A program made the position numbers and the translations under genes. The notes under the pieces were generated by a model. That model had not been told where the DNA came from and did not search any database. It saw only the letters and a list, made by a program, of their open reading frames with translations. A stretch of DNA of 64,000 bases from an uncultured Carboxylicivirga sp. (GTDB taxonomy: Bacteria; Bacteroidota; Bacteroidia; Bacteroidales; Marinilabiliaceae), in assembly GCA_947491945.1 (NCBI GenBank), contig CANLLN010000010.1:1-64000 (forward strand). Reading direction: 5' to 3'. Below, piece after piece: positions 36,615-45,814 of this stretch; the first letter of the stretch is position 1, and the number at the start of each line of letters is the position of its first letter.

Positions 36615-38660
36615 TTAGTAAGCCAATAAGTCCTTCGCCGCCTTAATAATACGCTCATTATCGGGCAGTACAGCCGCCTCCAGCGCACGGTTAAAGCCCA
36701 CCGGCGTAAAAGTGGAACCCACCCGTTTTACCGGAGCATCCAGGTATTCGAAGGCATCGGCCATCACCTGAGCCACCAGCTCACCACCAAAACCACCAAA
36801 CACCTTATCCTCATGTACCACCAACGCCCGTGATGTTTTACGAACTGAAGTGATAATGGCCTCCGTATCCAGCGGAATCAGCGAGCGCAGATCGAGCACC
36901 TCAATATCACCCAATCCCTGCTGGGCCAGCTGCTCGGCCACCTCCACACACATGTGGGTAGTGTTACCGTAAGTGATGATGGTCAGATCCTTACCCGTGC
37001 GTCGTACGCGCGCCTTGCCAAATGGCACTTCATAATCATCGGGTATGGGCGTAGCCGCCTTGGGCGCATTATACAAGGCCTTGGGCTCCAGCAATACCGT
37101 CATCCCCTCGGAACGCATGCTGGTACGCAGCAATCCTGCCGCATCATCGGCATAAGACGGATACACAATGCGCACACCCGGAAAAGTAGCCAGGGCACCT
37201 TCGATGGTCTGGCTATGGTAAAGACCACCGCCGATATAACCTCCTGATGCCAGGCGCACCGTTATATTGGGCGAAAACTGCCCCTTGGTACGCCAATACT
37301 CATGGGTGGTCTCCACAAACTGCTCCATGGCCGGCCAGAAATAATCGGCAAACTCTGCACCTTCCACTACCACACGGATATCTTTGTTATAGCGCACCAT
37401 ACCGTTGGCCGTACCCATGATAAAATCCTCGGCGATGGGCGCGTTGAACACCCGCTTCTTGCCAAATTCCTGCTGCATGCCTTTCGATACGTTAAAGATG
37501 CCCCCCTTATCCTTATTGGCAATGTCCTGCCCCCAAAGATAGGTATGGGGATTATGACGAAACTCCGCCTTCAGCGTCTCGTTGAGTCCCTGAATCAGTT
37601 TCTTGGGCTCTCCCTGTTCCTGGTGCACACCCTCCGGATATTTGTTGGCCGTATAAGGTTCGGGCAGCACAAAATCGTGAATCGACTCAGGGGTGGGATG
37701 CGGTGCCGCCATGCCCTTGCGATGCGCTAGTTTCACCTCGGCCGCCACCGCCTCTTCAATCTCCTTCAGCTCCGCCTCGCTGGCTCGCTCATAGCGCAGC
37801 AGCAAACGACGGTATTTGGCCAGGGGATCATACTCCTTTACGTAACCCAACTCATTATCATCGCGATAGAGCTCGTGACGATCCGAGTTACTGTGGGAAT
37901 GAATCCGCACACAATTGGCCTGCACAATCACCGGCTTCTGGTTTTCTTCGGACCATCGCACCGCTTCCAACATGGTATTCATGGCATCAAACACATCCTT
38001 ACCATTGCAATACATCACACGCAGGTTCTTGAAGGCCTCGAAGTTTTTACCCACCTTGCGGTTGGCCGTTTGGTCTTTTTTGGGCACCGAAATACCATAA
38101 CCATTGTCCTGAAAAACAAAAACCACAGGCAGCTGCTCCTTAGAAGCGCCATTAATGGCTTCATAAACATAACCTTCCGACACGGATGACTCGCCCTGAG
38201 AGCTGATGGCCACCCCTTTGGCCTCATAGGTCTTAATGGCACGGGCAACCCCCACAGCATGCAAAGTGTGATTACCAGTACACGATGAAACATTATGTAT
38301 GTTCCAGGCCGGCTTGGCAAAGTGGTTGGACATATGACGTCCACCGCCTGCCACATCGGCATCTTTGGAAATCCCATTGTAGATGATCTCTTCGGCCGTC
38401 AGACCCGCCGAAATATTAGTTACCAAATCGCGGTAATAAGGAAACAGATGATCTTTACTGCGGTCAAACACCTGACCAATGGCCAGTTGAATACCATCAT
38501 GACCTGCTGCCGGCGCATGGTAAGACCAGCCAATGGCCTGTTTCAGGTAATTGGGCGCTTTCTCATCCAGCGTACGTCCTAAAAACAAAAGGCGGTACCA
38601 CTTCAACAGGGTTTCCTTGTCGGTTTTCTTGATGGAATGTATCTTAGGAATATCACTCAT
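36615..38660 (-). CDS. 2-oxoacid (probably branched-chain) dehydrogenase E1, fused alpha and beta
   Basis: The 681-residue protein joins E1-alpha (residues 1 to ~330; GWSYHAPAAGHDG, the TPP region SSQGESSVSEGYVYEA and DNGYGISVP) to E1-beta (about 345-681; GTANGMVRYNKDIRVVVEG, VRLASGGYIGGGLYHSQ and the C-terminal transketolase domain). It decarboxylates a 2-oxoacid and acylates the lipoyl group of E2. The fused form is common in Bacteroidota. Branched-chain oxoacids are the likeliest substrate; pyruvate is an alternative. It follows the E2 gene in one operon. Confidence 0.9.
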   Translation of the reverse strand: MSDIPKIHSIKKTDKETLLKWYRLLFLGRTLDEKAPNYLKQAIGWSYHAPAAGHDGIQLAIGQVFDRSKDHLFPYYRDLVTNISAGLTAEEIIYNGISKDADVAGGGRHMSNHFAKPAWNIHNVSSCTGNHTLHAVGVARAIKTYEAKGVAISSQGESSVSEGYVYEAINGASKEQLPVVFVFQDNGYGISVPKKDQTANRKVGKNFEAFKNLRVMYCNGKDVFDAMNTMLEAVRWSEENQKPVIVQANCVRIHSHSNSDRHELYRDDNELGYVKEYDPLAKYRRLLLRYERASEAELKEIEEAVAAEVKLAHRKGMAAPHPTPESIHDFVLPEPYTANKYPEGVHQEQGEPKKLIQGLNETLKAEFRHNPHTYLWGQDIANKDKGGIFNVSKGMQQEFGKKRVFNAPIAEDFIMGTANGMVRYNKDIRVVVEGAEFADYFWPAMEQFVETTHEYWRTKGQFSPNITVRLASGGYIGGGLYHSQTIEGALATFPGVRIVYPSYADDAAGLLRTSMRSEGMTVLLEPKALYNAPKAATPIPDDYEVPFGKARVRRTGKDLTIITYGNTTHMCVEVAEQLAQQGLGDIEVLDLRSLIPLDTEAIITSVRKTSRALVVHEDKVFGGFGGELVAQVMADAFEYLDAPVKRVGSTFTPVGFNRALEAAVLPDNERIIKAAKDLLAY

Positions 38661-38691
38661 GTTAACAATATTTTATTCAAGGTTATAATAA

Positions 38692-38716
38692 GGAAGGTGC
38701 CTATAAACGCACCTCC
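38692..38716. promoter_or_regulatory. Hairpin in the E2-E1 gap
   Basis: AGGTGC-CTATAAAC-GCACCT, extended by GG/CC on the outside, is a hairpin without a T-run between the E2 and E1 genes. It may tune the relative amounts of the two messages. Confidence 0.4.
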
Positions 38717-38738
38717 ATACTGTGAATCTTTTCTAACA

Positions 38739-40037
38739 CTATATATCACGATCCAGCTCGAAGGCCTCCAGATAATCGCCAATGCGGCGCAGGAAAGCAC
38801 CCCCCAGGGCTCCGTCTACAATGCGGTGATCGTAAGATAAGGACAGAAACATTTTGTGGCGGATACCAATCACATCCCCTGCCGGTGTTTCAATCACGGC
38901 CGGCTTTTTCTCGATAGCCCCCGTCGCCAGGATGGCCACCTGAGGCTGATTGATAATGGGAGTTCCGATGATGTTCTGGAAGGATCCGAAGTTGGTGATG
39001 GTAAAGGTACCGCCCTGAATATCATCGGGTGCCAGCTTATTGGCACGGGCATCCTGTGCCAGACGGTTTACCTCCCCGGTAAGACCCACCAGATTTTTCT
39101 GATCGGCCTGCTTGATCACCGGCACGATGAGATCGCCCGATGGTAGCGAAACGGCCATGCCCACATTAACCGACTTACGCAGGATAATATTATCGCCATC
39201 CACCGAAGCATTCACCCCCGGGAAATCGCGCAATGCCTTGGCCACCGCCTCGGTGATGATGGGCATGTAGGTTATCTTCTCGCCATATTTCTTCATAAAG
39301 GCATCCTTCATCCGGGTGCGCCACAGCACCATATTGGTCACATCGGCCTCCACCACGCTGGTTACATGGGGCGACACCTGCTTTGACATCACCATGTGAT
39401 CGGCAATGAGCTTACGCATGCGCCCCATGGCCACAATTTCATCGTTGGCCGATACCGAAACATGCACCTTATGAGCTTTCTCGGGAGCCGGCGCCGATGG
39501 TGCCGCGCTCGTGGGTGCTTCGGCTGGCTTCTGATGGTTGCGATTGGCCAGATAATTCTGCATATCTGTCTTGGTTACACGACCCTCCTTGCCCGTGCCC
39601 GGTATTTGCTCCAGCTCGCGGGCATCAATGCCTTCGGCCTTGGCCATATTACGCACCAGGGGTGAGTAAAAACGATCGGAGGAAAGCAGCGACTCATCCG
39701 TAGACTCACTGTCCTGTGGAGCTTGTGTTGGCCTGTCCGTTTTTGTCTCCTGAACAGCTTCTTCAGCTTCCGGTGCCTCTTCTGTATCTTCGGCACCTTC
39801 CAGCAGAATGACAGCCACCGGCAACCCCACCGCCACCACGTCATCCACCTGGTATTTTATCGATTTCACCGTGCCCGCCACGGGCGATGGTATCTCAGAA
39901 TCAACTTTATCGGTGGCTATCTCCAATAAGACATCGTCCTCCTGAACCTTGTCTCCCTCAGAAACAAACCATTTTGTAATTGTTGCCTCTTCTACGCTCT
40001 CGCCCATTTTCGGCATTAAAATTTCAAATGTTGACAT
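38739..40037 (-). CDS. 2-oxoacid dehydrogenase E2 (dihydrolipoamide acyltransferase)
   Basis: The 432-residue protein has one lipoyl domain (residues 2-77) with the lipoylated Lys44 in ATDKVDSEIP. An acidic Glu/Ala-rich linker follows, then an E3/E1-binding domain (VRNMAKAEGIDAREL...GRVTKTDMQNYL). The C-terminal catalytic domain ends in SYDHRIVDGALGGAF. It moves the acyl group from E1 to CoA and forms the core of the complex. It is the first gene of the E2-E1-flavodoxin operon. No E3 (lpd) gene is in the window. Confidence 0.93.
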   Translation of the reverse strand: MSTFEILMPKMGESVEEATITKWFVSEGDKVQEDDVLLEIATDKVDSEIPSPVAGTVKSIKYQVDDVVAVGLPVAVILLEGAEDTEEAPEAEEAVQETKTDRPTQAPQDSESTDESLLSSDRFYSPLVRNMAKAEGIDARELEQIPGTGKEGRVTKTDMQNYLANRNHQKPAEAPTSAAPSAPAPEKAHKVHVSVSANDEIVAMGRMRKLIADHMVMSKQVSPHVTSVVEADVTNMVLWRTRMKDAFMKKYGEKITYMPIITEAVAKALRDFPGVNASVDGDNIILRKSVNVGMAVSLPSGDLIVPVIKQADQKNLVGLTGEVNRLAQDARANKLAPDDIQGGTFTITNFGSFQNIIGTPIINQPQVAILATGAIEKKPAVIETPAGDVIGIRHKMFLSLSYDHRIVDGALGGAFLRRIGDYLEAFELDRDI

Positions 40038-40326
40038 ATTCTTATGTTTATTAATTCTAGAAAATTTCTGCTAAGTGTTATTTAAACAAAATCTAAATAC
40101 CGTTTTTAAAACAAACATTTTCATCAAAATGTTTTGCCCCAAATTGTCATCTCCAGATAACAAAACTATACTGCTAAACAAGCATATTTAAGATTTGTTT
40201 ATCCGATTATCGCAAATCGCCTTTGGATTCAAACATCCAGTCTGTTAGTAATAGCTAAAGTGTTAAATATCAAATACTAGCGCTTTTATCTGGTAAATGT
40301 AACTTGCCATCAATCATGTTTTTATC

Positions 40327-40387
40327 TTTGGTCAAATCAGTGCTTTTCTCTTAATTTGCAAGGCCTTTTGAAAAGGCTTTATGTTTC
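40327..40387 (+). promoter_or_regulatory. Promoter candidates of the M13 peptidase gene
   Basis: Two overlapping Bacteroidota-type pairs are possible: TTTG (40327-40330), 20 bp, TTAATTTG (40351-40358); or TTTG (40355-40358), 21 bp, TATGTTTC (40380-40387). Each deviates by one base from TAnnTTTG. The rest of the 371-bp divergent gap with the E2 gene (40038-40408) is AT-rich spacer. Confidence 0.35.
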
Positions 40388-40408
40388 ATAACATACAACA
40401 ACACATTC

Positions 40409-42460
40409 ATGAGAACAATACCAAAAACCGCTTTACTGAGCTTCTGTGCCCTGGGACTGTCCCTTGGTGCTTGTCAGCAAAGCACCAAGACCAAAGAGCT
40501 GATCAAACCCGTATTCTCGGCCGATGACATGGATCTAAGTGTAGATCCCGGCACCAATTTTTATCAGTACGCCAATGGCGGATGGATGAAGCAGCACCCC
40601 CTGCCCGATGACAAGAGCCGCTTTGGCAGCTTCGATCTGCTGGCTGAGCAGAGCAAGGAAAAGGTAAAAAGCATTGTGGAAAAAGCCGCGGCTAAAAAAG
40701 GTGCTAGCGGTTCGTTAAGCCAAAAGATAGGTGATTTTTATAGTGCCGGCATGGATACCGCCGCCATTAACGCCGCTGGCCATCAGCCCATACAAGCCCT
40801 GCTGAATCAGATAAACAGCATTGAAAGTAAGGCGGCTGTCGTGGCCATGATCAGCCAACTGCAAAGGCAACAGATGGCCCCTCTGTTTTATTTTTACGCC
40901 ACGGCCGATCAGAAAAACAGTGGCATGACCATTGCCGGCATCTACCAGGGAGGACTGGGCATGCCCGATCGCGATTATTACCTGGAGAACGATGAAATAT
41001 CGGCCGGGCTACGCAAAGCCTATACGGACTACCTGACCAGCTTATTTGAGCTGAGCGGTAGCCCCAGTGAGGCAGCAACAGCCAGCGCAGCATGCGTGAT
41101 GGCCTTTGAAACAGCACTTGCAGAGGCTTCTAACACGCGCCTTGAGAACCGGGATCCCCACGCTACCTATAATAAAATGAATGTGCAAGGTTTACAAGGC
41201 CTAGCGCCTTCCTTTCCCTGGATAGACTTCCTGAGCGGCATTGATATGGCTGCTCCAGAGGCTATTAACGTCAGCCAGCCTCGCTTTATCAAAGCGGTGG
41301 CTCGTATGTTTGAGCAGGAAGAGGTGAACACCTGGAAGCAGGTATTACGTGCTGCTGTACTGCGCAACACAGCGCCTTACCTGAGTGATGATTTTGTGAA
41401 GGCCAACTTTACCTTTTACGGAGCCGCCCTATCGGGACAAAAAGCCATGGCACCGCGCTGGAAAAAAGTGCTGGACAGCACCAATGATGCACTGGGTGAA
41501 GCCGTGGGGCAGCTCTTTGTGGCTGAGTACTTCCCTCCGGCTGCCAAACAGCGCATGGACAGCCTGGTGGAGAATCTGCGTATTGCCTTTGGTCAGCGCA
41601 TAGATCAGCTCGAATGGATGGGAGCCGAAACGAAGCAGGCCGCTCACGAGAAACTGGCAGCCATACGTGTTAAGATTGGTTACCCTAATAAATGGCGCGA
41701 CTACAGTAAGCTGAACATCAGCACCGATTCCTACCTGGGTAACATCATGGCCAGTAATCGCTTTGATTTTGCCTATGAGATGTCGAAGATTGGTAAGCCG
41801 GTGGATAAGGAAGCCTGGCATATGAACCCGCAAACAGTCAATGCCTACTATAGTCCGGTGGGTAACGAAATTGTATTTCCTGCTGCCATTCTGCAGCCTC
41901 CCTTCTTCTACCTGGATGGCGATGATGCCGTTAACTACGGTGCCATCGGTGTGGTGATCGGACATGAGATGACCCATGGATTTGATGATAAGGGACGCCT
42001 CTATGGGAAAGACGGTAACCTGCAGAGTTGGTGGAGCGAGGAAGATGCTGCCCGTTTCAATGCCCGCACGCAGGTGTTGGTCGATCAGTTTAACCACATT
42101 GAAGTGCTGCCAGGCACCCATGCCGATGGTGCCCTTTCATTAGGCGAAAATATTGCCGATCTGGGGGGACTCACCATCTCTTACCAGGCCTATCATAACG
42201 CCATCGCCAACCAGGAAGCAATTGCCGATATTGATGGTTTCACGCACGAACAACGTTTCTTTCTGGGCTACTCACGCGTGTGGGCACAAAACATACGTGA
42301 TAAGGAAATACTGCGTCGCACCAAAACGGATGTGCACTCCCTGGGCATTAACCGGGTGAACGGCCCCCTGCCCAACCTGCAAGCCTTTTACGATGCTTTT
42401 AACCTGGAAAAGAGTGCTGCCCTTTATATCGCTCCCAAAGACAGGGCCAGCATCTGGTAA
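40409..42460 (+). CDS. M13-family zinc metallopeptidase, lipoprotein
   Basis: The 683-residue protein starts with a lipoprotein signal ending LSLGAC. The neprilysin/PepO fold follows, with DPGTNFYQYANGGWMK near the N terminus, NAYYSP and the zinc site HEMTH at 519-523 with the third ligand Glu580 in ENIADLGG. M13 enzymes cut short peptides, so it likely sits in the cell envelope and trims peptides. It is monocistronic, with a terminator just downstream. Confidence 0.95.
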   Translation: MRTIPKTALLSFCALGLSLGACQQSTKTKELIKPVFSADDMDLSVDPGTNFYQYANGGWMKQHPLPDDKSRFGSFDLLAEQSKEKVKSIVEKAAAKKGASGSLSQKIGDFYSAGMDTAAINAAGHQPIQALLNQINSIESKAAVVAMISQLQRQQMAPLFYFYATADQKNSGMTIAGIYQGGLGMPDRDYYLENDEISAGLRKAYTDYLTSLFELSGSPSEAATASAACVMAFETALAEASNTRLENRDPHATYNKMNVQGLQGLAPSFPWIDFLSGIDMAAPEAINVSQPRFIKAVARMFEQEEVNTWKQVLRAAVLRNTAPYLSDDFVKANFTFYGAALSGQKAMAPRWKKVLDSTNDALGEAVGQLFVAEYFPPAAKQRMDSLVENLRIAFGQRIDQLEWMGAETKQAAHEKLAAIRVKIGYPNKWRDYSKLNISTDSYLGNIMASNRFDFAYEMSKIGKPVDKEAWHMNPQTVNAYYSPVGNEIVFPAAILQPPFFYLDGDDAVNYGAIGVVIGHEMTHGFDDKGRLYGKDGNLQSWWSEEDAARFNARTQVLVDQFNHIEVLPGTHADGALSLGENIADLGGLTISYQAYHNAIANQEAIADIDGFTHEQRFFLGYSRVWAQNIRDKEILRRTKTDVHSLGINRVNGPLPNLQAFYDAFNLEKSAALYIAPKDRASIW

Positions 42461-42479
42461 AATAGTACACTTACAAAAG

Positions 42480-42508
42480 AAGCGTGCCCTACGGGTGCGC
42501 TTTTTTTG
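42480..42508 (+). terminator. Terminator after the M13 peptidase gene
   Basis: AAGCGTGCCC-TAC-GGGTGCGCTT followed by TTTTT forms a hairpin with small mismatches, 20 bp after the stop codon. Confidence 0.8.
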
Positions 42509-42629
42509 ATGTTGCCCGTATCCATAAAAAATCACATTTTTTTGTAGCTTGAGGATCCTGCTTAGCATTTGAATCATTGGCAATTGCTTGCTACCACTAA
42601 AAAACAGTTGAATTTTTTCGCACTTATTA

Positions 42630-42661
42630 TTTGCTCAAGTCCGGGAAATACGCTTCTTTTG
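42630..42661 (+). promoter_or_regulatory. Promoter of the first tRNA-Arg gene
   Basis: TTTGC (42630-42634), 19 bp, TTCTTTTG (42654-42661) matches the Bacteroidota -33/-7 pattern. Exactly the same arrangement, with a largely different spacer sequence, precedes the second tRNA (43650-43681). The conservation of the boxes supports the call. GCAATTGAGAACAAGGGTT follows both. Confidence 0.75.
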
Positions 42662-42705
42662 CATCGCAATTGAGAACAAGGGTTCACAAGCAAGCAAAAA
42701 ATCTT

Positions 42706-42779
42706 GGTTCTGTAGCTTAATTGGATAGAGCACTGCGTTACGGCCGCAGAGGTTGGGGGTTCGAGTCCCTCCAGGATCA
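42706..42779 (+). tRNA. tRNA-Arg (anticodon ACG), copy 1
   Basis: The 74-nt sequence folds as a cloverleaf: acceptor GGTTCTG/CAGGATC with two G-U pairs, D stem GCTT/GAGC, anticodon stem CTGCG/CGCAG around TTACGGC (anticodon ACG), and T arm GGGGG-TTCGAGT-CCCTC. The discriminator is A and no CCA is encoded. A34 would be read as inosine to decode CGU/CGC/CGA. Confidence 0.96.
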
Positions 42780-42780
42780 C

Positions 42781-42815
42781 AAAGCCTGTAAGTTTCTAAC
42801 TTACAGGCTTTTTCT
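42781..42815 (+). terminator. Terminator after the first tRNA-Arg
   Basis: AAAGCCTGTAAG-TTTCTAA-CTTACAGGCTTTTTC directly follows the tRNA and forms a strong hairpin with a T-run. Confidence 0.93.
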
Positions 42816-43649
42816 TTGGTGTAAAACGTACAGATCCGCTTCATGGTCTCAGCATATCTTTATGCATAATAGAATTTTAAGATCCCAAAACCAACGATAG
42901 CAAGGCTTGGCAGCTTTACAAGCCGAAAAGGGATGAATAAATGGGAACAACGACTTCTCGCATGAATGCAGAGGGTTCCTGCGGAATCGGTTTTAACCCC
43001 GGAGAGCTTACCTATTTATAGCCAAGGGGGCAATCCATGGATTTAGCTAACACCCTACACCACCCCGGAGCGTGTTGAAAATAAAAGAACATAAAATTTC
43101 ACGAATTGGACAAATTAAATTGCCTCCGCAATTTTTAAAACATGAAGCGGTTATTCAACTACGCTGCAGTCGTCTTTGGTGATCGATGATACTTTCCTAC
43201 CCTATGTTTCGCGCAAGCCAATTCATATTCAATTCAGCTGTAATCATTTACAACTGTGCTAAACCCATAAATGGCTTTAAACCTAATTTAGACTTCCTCC
43301 TACTCTTACTAATCACGGATGATAAGTTTTCAGATAAAACTTAACAGTACATAAGATATAAGACAAGGTAGTCAAACTGGAACATTCCTTAAGCAGCTGC
43401 AGGCAGTTTATACCGATTGCTCAATGACTTTTGCCTAAATTCACCAGCGTCCTTAACGCGCAATCATGAGTACTCCGAAATTACACCCAGTGCTAATGTT
43501 TTAGTAAAAATAGTATGCCTATGCTGTGTGTCCCCTGTTAGCTGATGACCTTGAAAAATATGATGCTATATTTAAGGCTTAAGGTCAACACCTTATCCTC
43601 TGAACCTCCCACAACTAGCGAAATTACTTACATTTTAGGCAACTTTTTA
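42816..43649. other. Gene-free spacer between the two tRNA-Arg genes
   Basis: No open frame of note occurs. Short repeats with CCCCGGAG cores appear at 42997 (AACCCCGGAGAGC) and 43055 (CTACACCACCCCGGAG); the latter is matched at 43893. Otherwise AT-rich spacer. Confidence 0.55.
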
Positions 43650-43681
43650 TTTGCATTTATAACACAAAAAGCCTTTCTTTG
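43650..43681 (+). promoter_or_regulatory. Promoter of the second tRNA-Arg gene
   Basis: TTTGC (43650-43654), 19 bp, TTTCTTTG (43674-43681) repeats the layout found before copy 1. Confidence 0.75.
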
Positions 43682-43725
43682 CACCGCAATTGAGAACAAG
43701 GGTTAGCAACAAGCAACAAAAGAAT

Positions 43726-43799
43726 GGTTCTGTAGCTTAATTGGATAGAGCACTGCGTTACGGCCGCAGAGGTTGGGGGTTCGAGTCCCTCCAGGATCA
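43726..43799 (+). tRNA. tRNA-Arg (anticodon ACG), copy 2
   Basis: All 74 nt are identical to the gene at 42706-42779, and the -7 region and leader are also conserved. The two genes lie 1,020 bp apart and each has its own terminator, which indicates a duplication of the transcription unit. Confidence 0.96.
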
Positions 43800-43804
43800 C
43801 TTTC

Positions 43805-43846
43805 AAAACCTGCTAATCTGATGATTGGCAGGGTTTCCTTTTTTAA
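43805..43846 (+). terminator. Terminator after the second tRNA-Arg
   Basis: AACCTGCTAATC-TGAT-GATTGGCAGGGTT followed by TCCTTTTTT forms a hairpin with one G-T pair. Its sequence differs from the copy-1 terminator although the tRNAs are identical. Confidence 0.88.
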
Positions 43847-43849
43847 AAA

Positions 43850-44365
43850 ATACTCCATTGCGATCAAGGATCTCAGGTCCAAAATTTAGCACCTACACCA
43901 ACCCCGGAGTGGGGCGAATTTAATAGAATACCACAGACTGAGTTGCTTATTATTATCTTAAAGGAGTAGGATTCAGAATCGCATTTCTAATTTTAATAGG
44001 CAGTCAAGCTGCGATCCTTCAATGCTTCAATGTATATCACACCTTACCAATTCACCAATGGCTCAGTTAACCAATTCAACCTTTCAACCCTAAACTCTTC
44101 AACCAATTGGCCACTCCCCCATTTTTTTACTTCAACCCCCTCAACTAATAAACATCCAATCTGTTTTAAATCAATTACCTAGATTGCCAATCGAGACCTT
44201 TACACCTGACGCCAAAAACCATATTGATGTCCTTAAACAGTCGGCAAAAAAATTATTAACTTTCTTTCATGCACCCTCTCAAGCAATGGAAAAGTTGCCT
44301 ATATTGCGCCGCTTTAATCCACTGTGAGGCGAGCCGCTTAATTGCTTAAAAATTAGACTACTTAA
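43850..44365. other. Gene-free region with C/T-rich simple sequence
   Basis: Contains a CTACACCA-CCCCGGAG repeat unit (43891-43908), the right end of the dispersed palindrome AAGCTGCGATCCTT (44006-44019) and a TTCAACC-word tract (44050-44150) that mirrors 10495-10600 on the opposite strand. The promoter of the downstream gene lies near the right end but was not pinned down. Confidence 0.5.
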
Positions 44366-45742
44366 ATGAAGGATCGTAAGATTATTGTTGGCTGTGAGGA
44401 ATGGTGTAATTTCCCCCAGCTGAATATCCCGGGCATAAAAGCTCGTGTTGATTCGGGTGCCAAGACCTCGGCGCTGCACGCCGTTAATATCAGCCCTTTT
44501 CAGAAAAATGACCAGCAGTGGATCAGTTTCGACGTGCATCCGCTGCAAAAGGATGGCCGCACCACCATACATTGCGAGGCACCCCTGCAGGATAAACGGC
44601 AGGTGAAGAGTAGCAGTGGTAATATTGAAGTGCGTTATGTTATTAAAGCCCTGCTAAGCGTGGGGCACGAGTCGTGGGAGATTGAAGTAACCCTTACCAA
44701 CCGCGACTCCATGGGTTACCGCATGCTATTGGGGCGTCAGGCCATGTCGGGCAAGCTATTGGTGGATCCGGAGGCTTCTTTTGTGCTGGGCGAGCTCAGC
44801 AAGGAGAAGCTGCACGACTATTACCAGGCACACCTTACGCCAGCCACCGGCCTGAAGATTGGTGTGCTGGCCAGCAACCCCGATCTATACAGTAATCAGC
44901 GCATTATAGAAGCCGGACAGGAACGGGGACATGAGATGGAGTTTTTGAATATAAAAGACTGTTATATTAAGTTAGATGGCAGCAACCCCGAGATGCATTA
45001 CCGGGGTGGACGCATACTGCGCGATTTCGACGCCATCATACCGCGCATACGTCCCAGTGCCACCTTTTATGGCTGTGCCCTAACGCGGCACTTCGAGGCC
45101 ATGGGCGTTTACACCCTGAATACCGCCTCAGCCATCACGCAGTCGCGCGATAAGCTCTACGCTTTGCAGCTGCTGATTAACACTGGACTGCCCATCCCTA
45201 CCACCGGCTTTGCCAACTCGCCCCTCGACACCAACGAATTGATACGCATGGTGGGCGGTGCTCCGCTGATTGTGAAGCTACTGGAGGGCACACAGGGAAA
45301 AGGTGTGGTACTGGCCGAGACCAAGAAAGCTGCCGAGAGTCTTATTAATGCCTTTAAAAGCCTTAGAGCCAATATACTGGTACAGGAGTTTATTAAGGAA
45401 GCCGACGGAAAAGATATTCGCTGTTTTGTGGTAAATGGAAAGGTGGTAGCCAGCATAATGCGCACAGCAGCACCCGGCGAGTTCAGGGCCAATATACACA
45501 TGGGCGGTACGGCCTCCATCACCAAGATATCGGCCGCCGAACGACGCATTGCCATATTGGCGGCCAAAACGCTGAACCTGAAGGTAGCCGGGGTGGATAT
45601 TATCCGCGGTAAGAACGGCCCCTTGCTGCTTGAGGTTAACTCATCGCCCGGACTGGAAGGTATTGAGGGAGCCTCCAACAAGGACATCGCCGCTAAGATG
45701 ATAGAAGCCGTTGAGAAAGACCTGAAATACGTAAAATGCTAA
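44366..45742 (+). CDS. Retropepsin-like Zn-protease domain fused to RimK-type glutamate ligase
   Basis: The 458-residue protein has two domains. Residues 5-140 match the RimK-associated ATP-dependent zinc-protease family: KARVDSGAKTSALHA with the Asp29-Ser-Gly motif, and RMLLGRQAM. Residues ~155-458 are a RimK-like ATP-grasp ligase: AIIPRIRPSATFYG, PTTGFANSP, VKLLEGTQGKGVVLAE, VQEFIKEADGKDIRCFVV and EVNSSPGLEGIE. RimK adds glutamates to ribosomal protein S6 or other targets. The two parts are usually separate neighbouring genes, so the fusion ties them functionally. Confidence 0.9.
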   Translation: MKDRKIIVGCEEWCNFPQLNIPGIKARVDSGAKTSALHAVNISPFQKNDQQWISFDVHPLQKDGRTTIHCEAPLQDKRQVKSSSGNIEVRYVIKALLSVGHESWEIEVTLTNRDSMGYRMLLGRQAMSGKLLVDPEASFVLGELSKEKLHDYYQAHLTPATGLKIGVLASNPDLYSNQRIIEAGQERGHEMEFLNIKDCYIKLDGSNPEMHYRGGRILRDFDAIIPRIRPSATFYGCALTRHFEAMGVYTLNTASAITQSRDKLYALQLLINTGLPIPTTGFANSPLDTNELIRMVGGAPLIVKLLEGTQGKGVVLAETKKAAESLINAFKSLRANILVQEFIKEADGKDIRCFVVNGKVVASIMRTAAPGEFRANIHMGGTASITKISAAERRIAILAAKTLNLKVAGVDIIRGKNGPLLLEVNSSPGLEGIEGASNKDIAAKMIEAVEKDLKYVKC

Positions 45743-45760
45743 TTAGGCGTGGTTAAAATA

Positions 45761-45793
45761 AAATGGGTGCGCATTCAAATAATCCGCACCCAT
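45761..45793. terminator. Bidirectional terminator between the RimK fusion and the betaine operon
   Basis: ATGGGTGCG-CATTCAAATAATC-CGCACCCAT is a 9-bp stem between converging genes, with an A-rich flank giving T's on the minus strand. Confidence 0.85.
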
Positions 45794-45814
45794 CGCTTCA
45801 TATTTTTCACATCA

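Noticed and set aside
42574-42844. Two minus-strand frames across the first tRNA-Arg
   Set aside because: They are translations of the tRNA and its terminator, a common false gene call in Bacteroidota.
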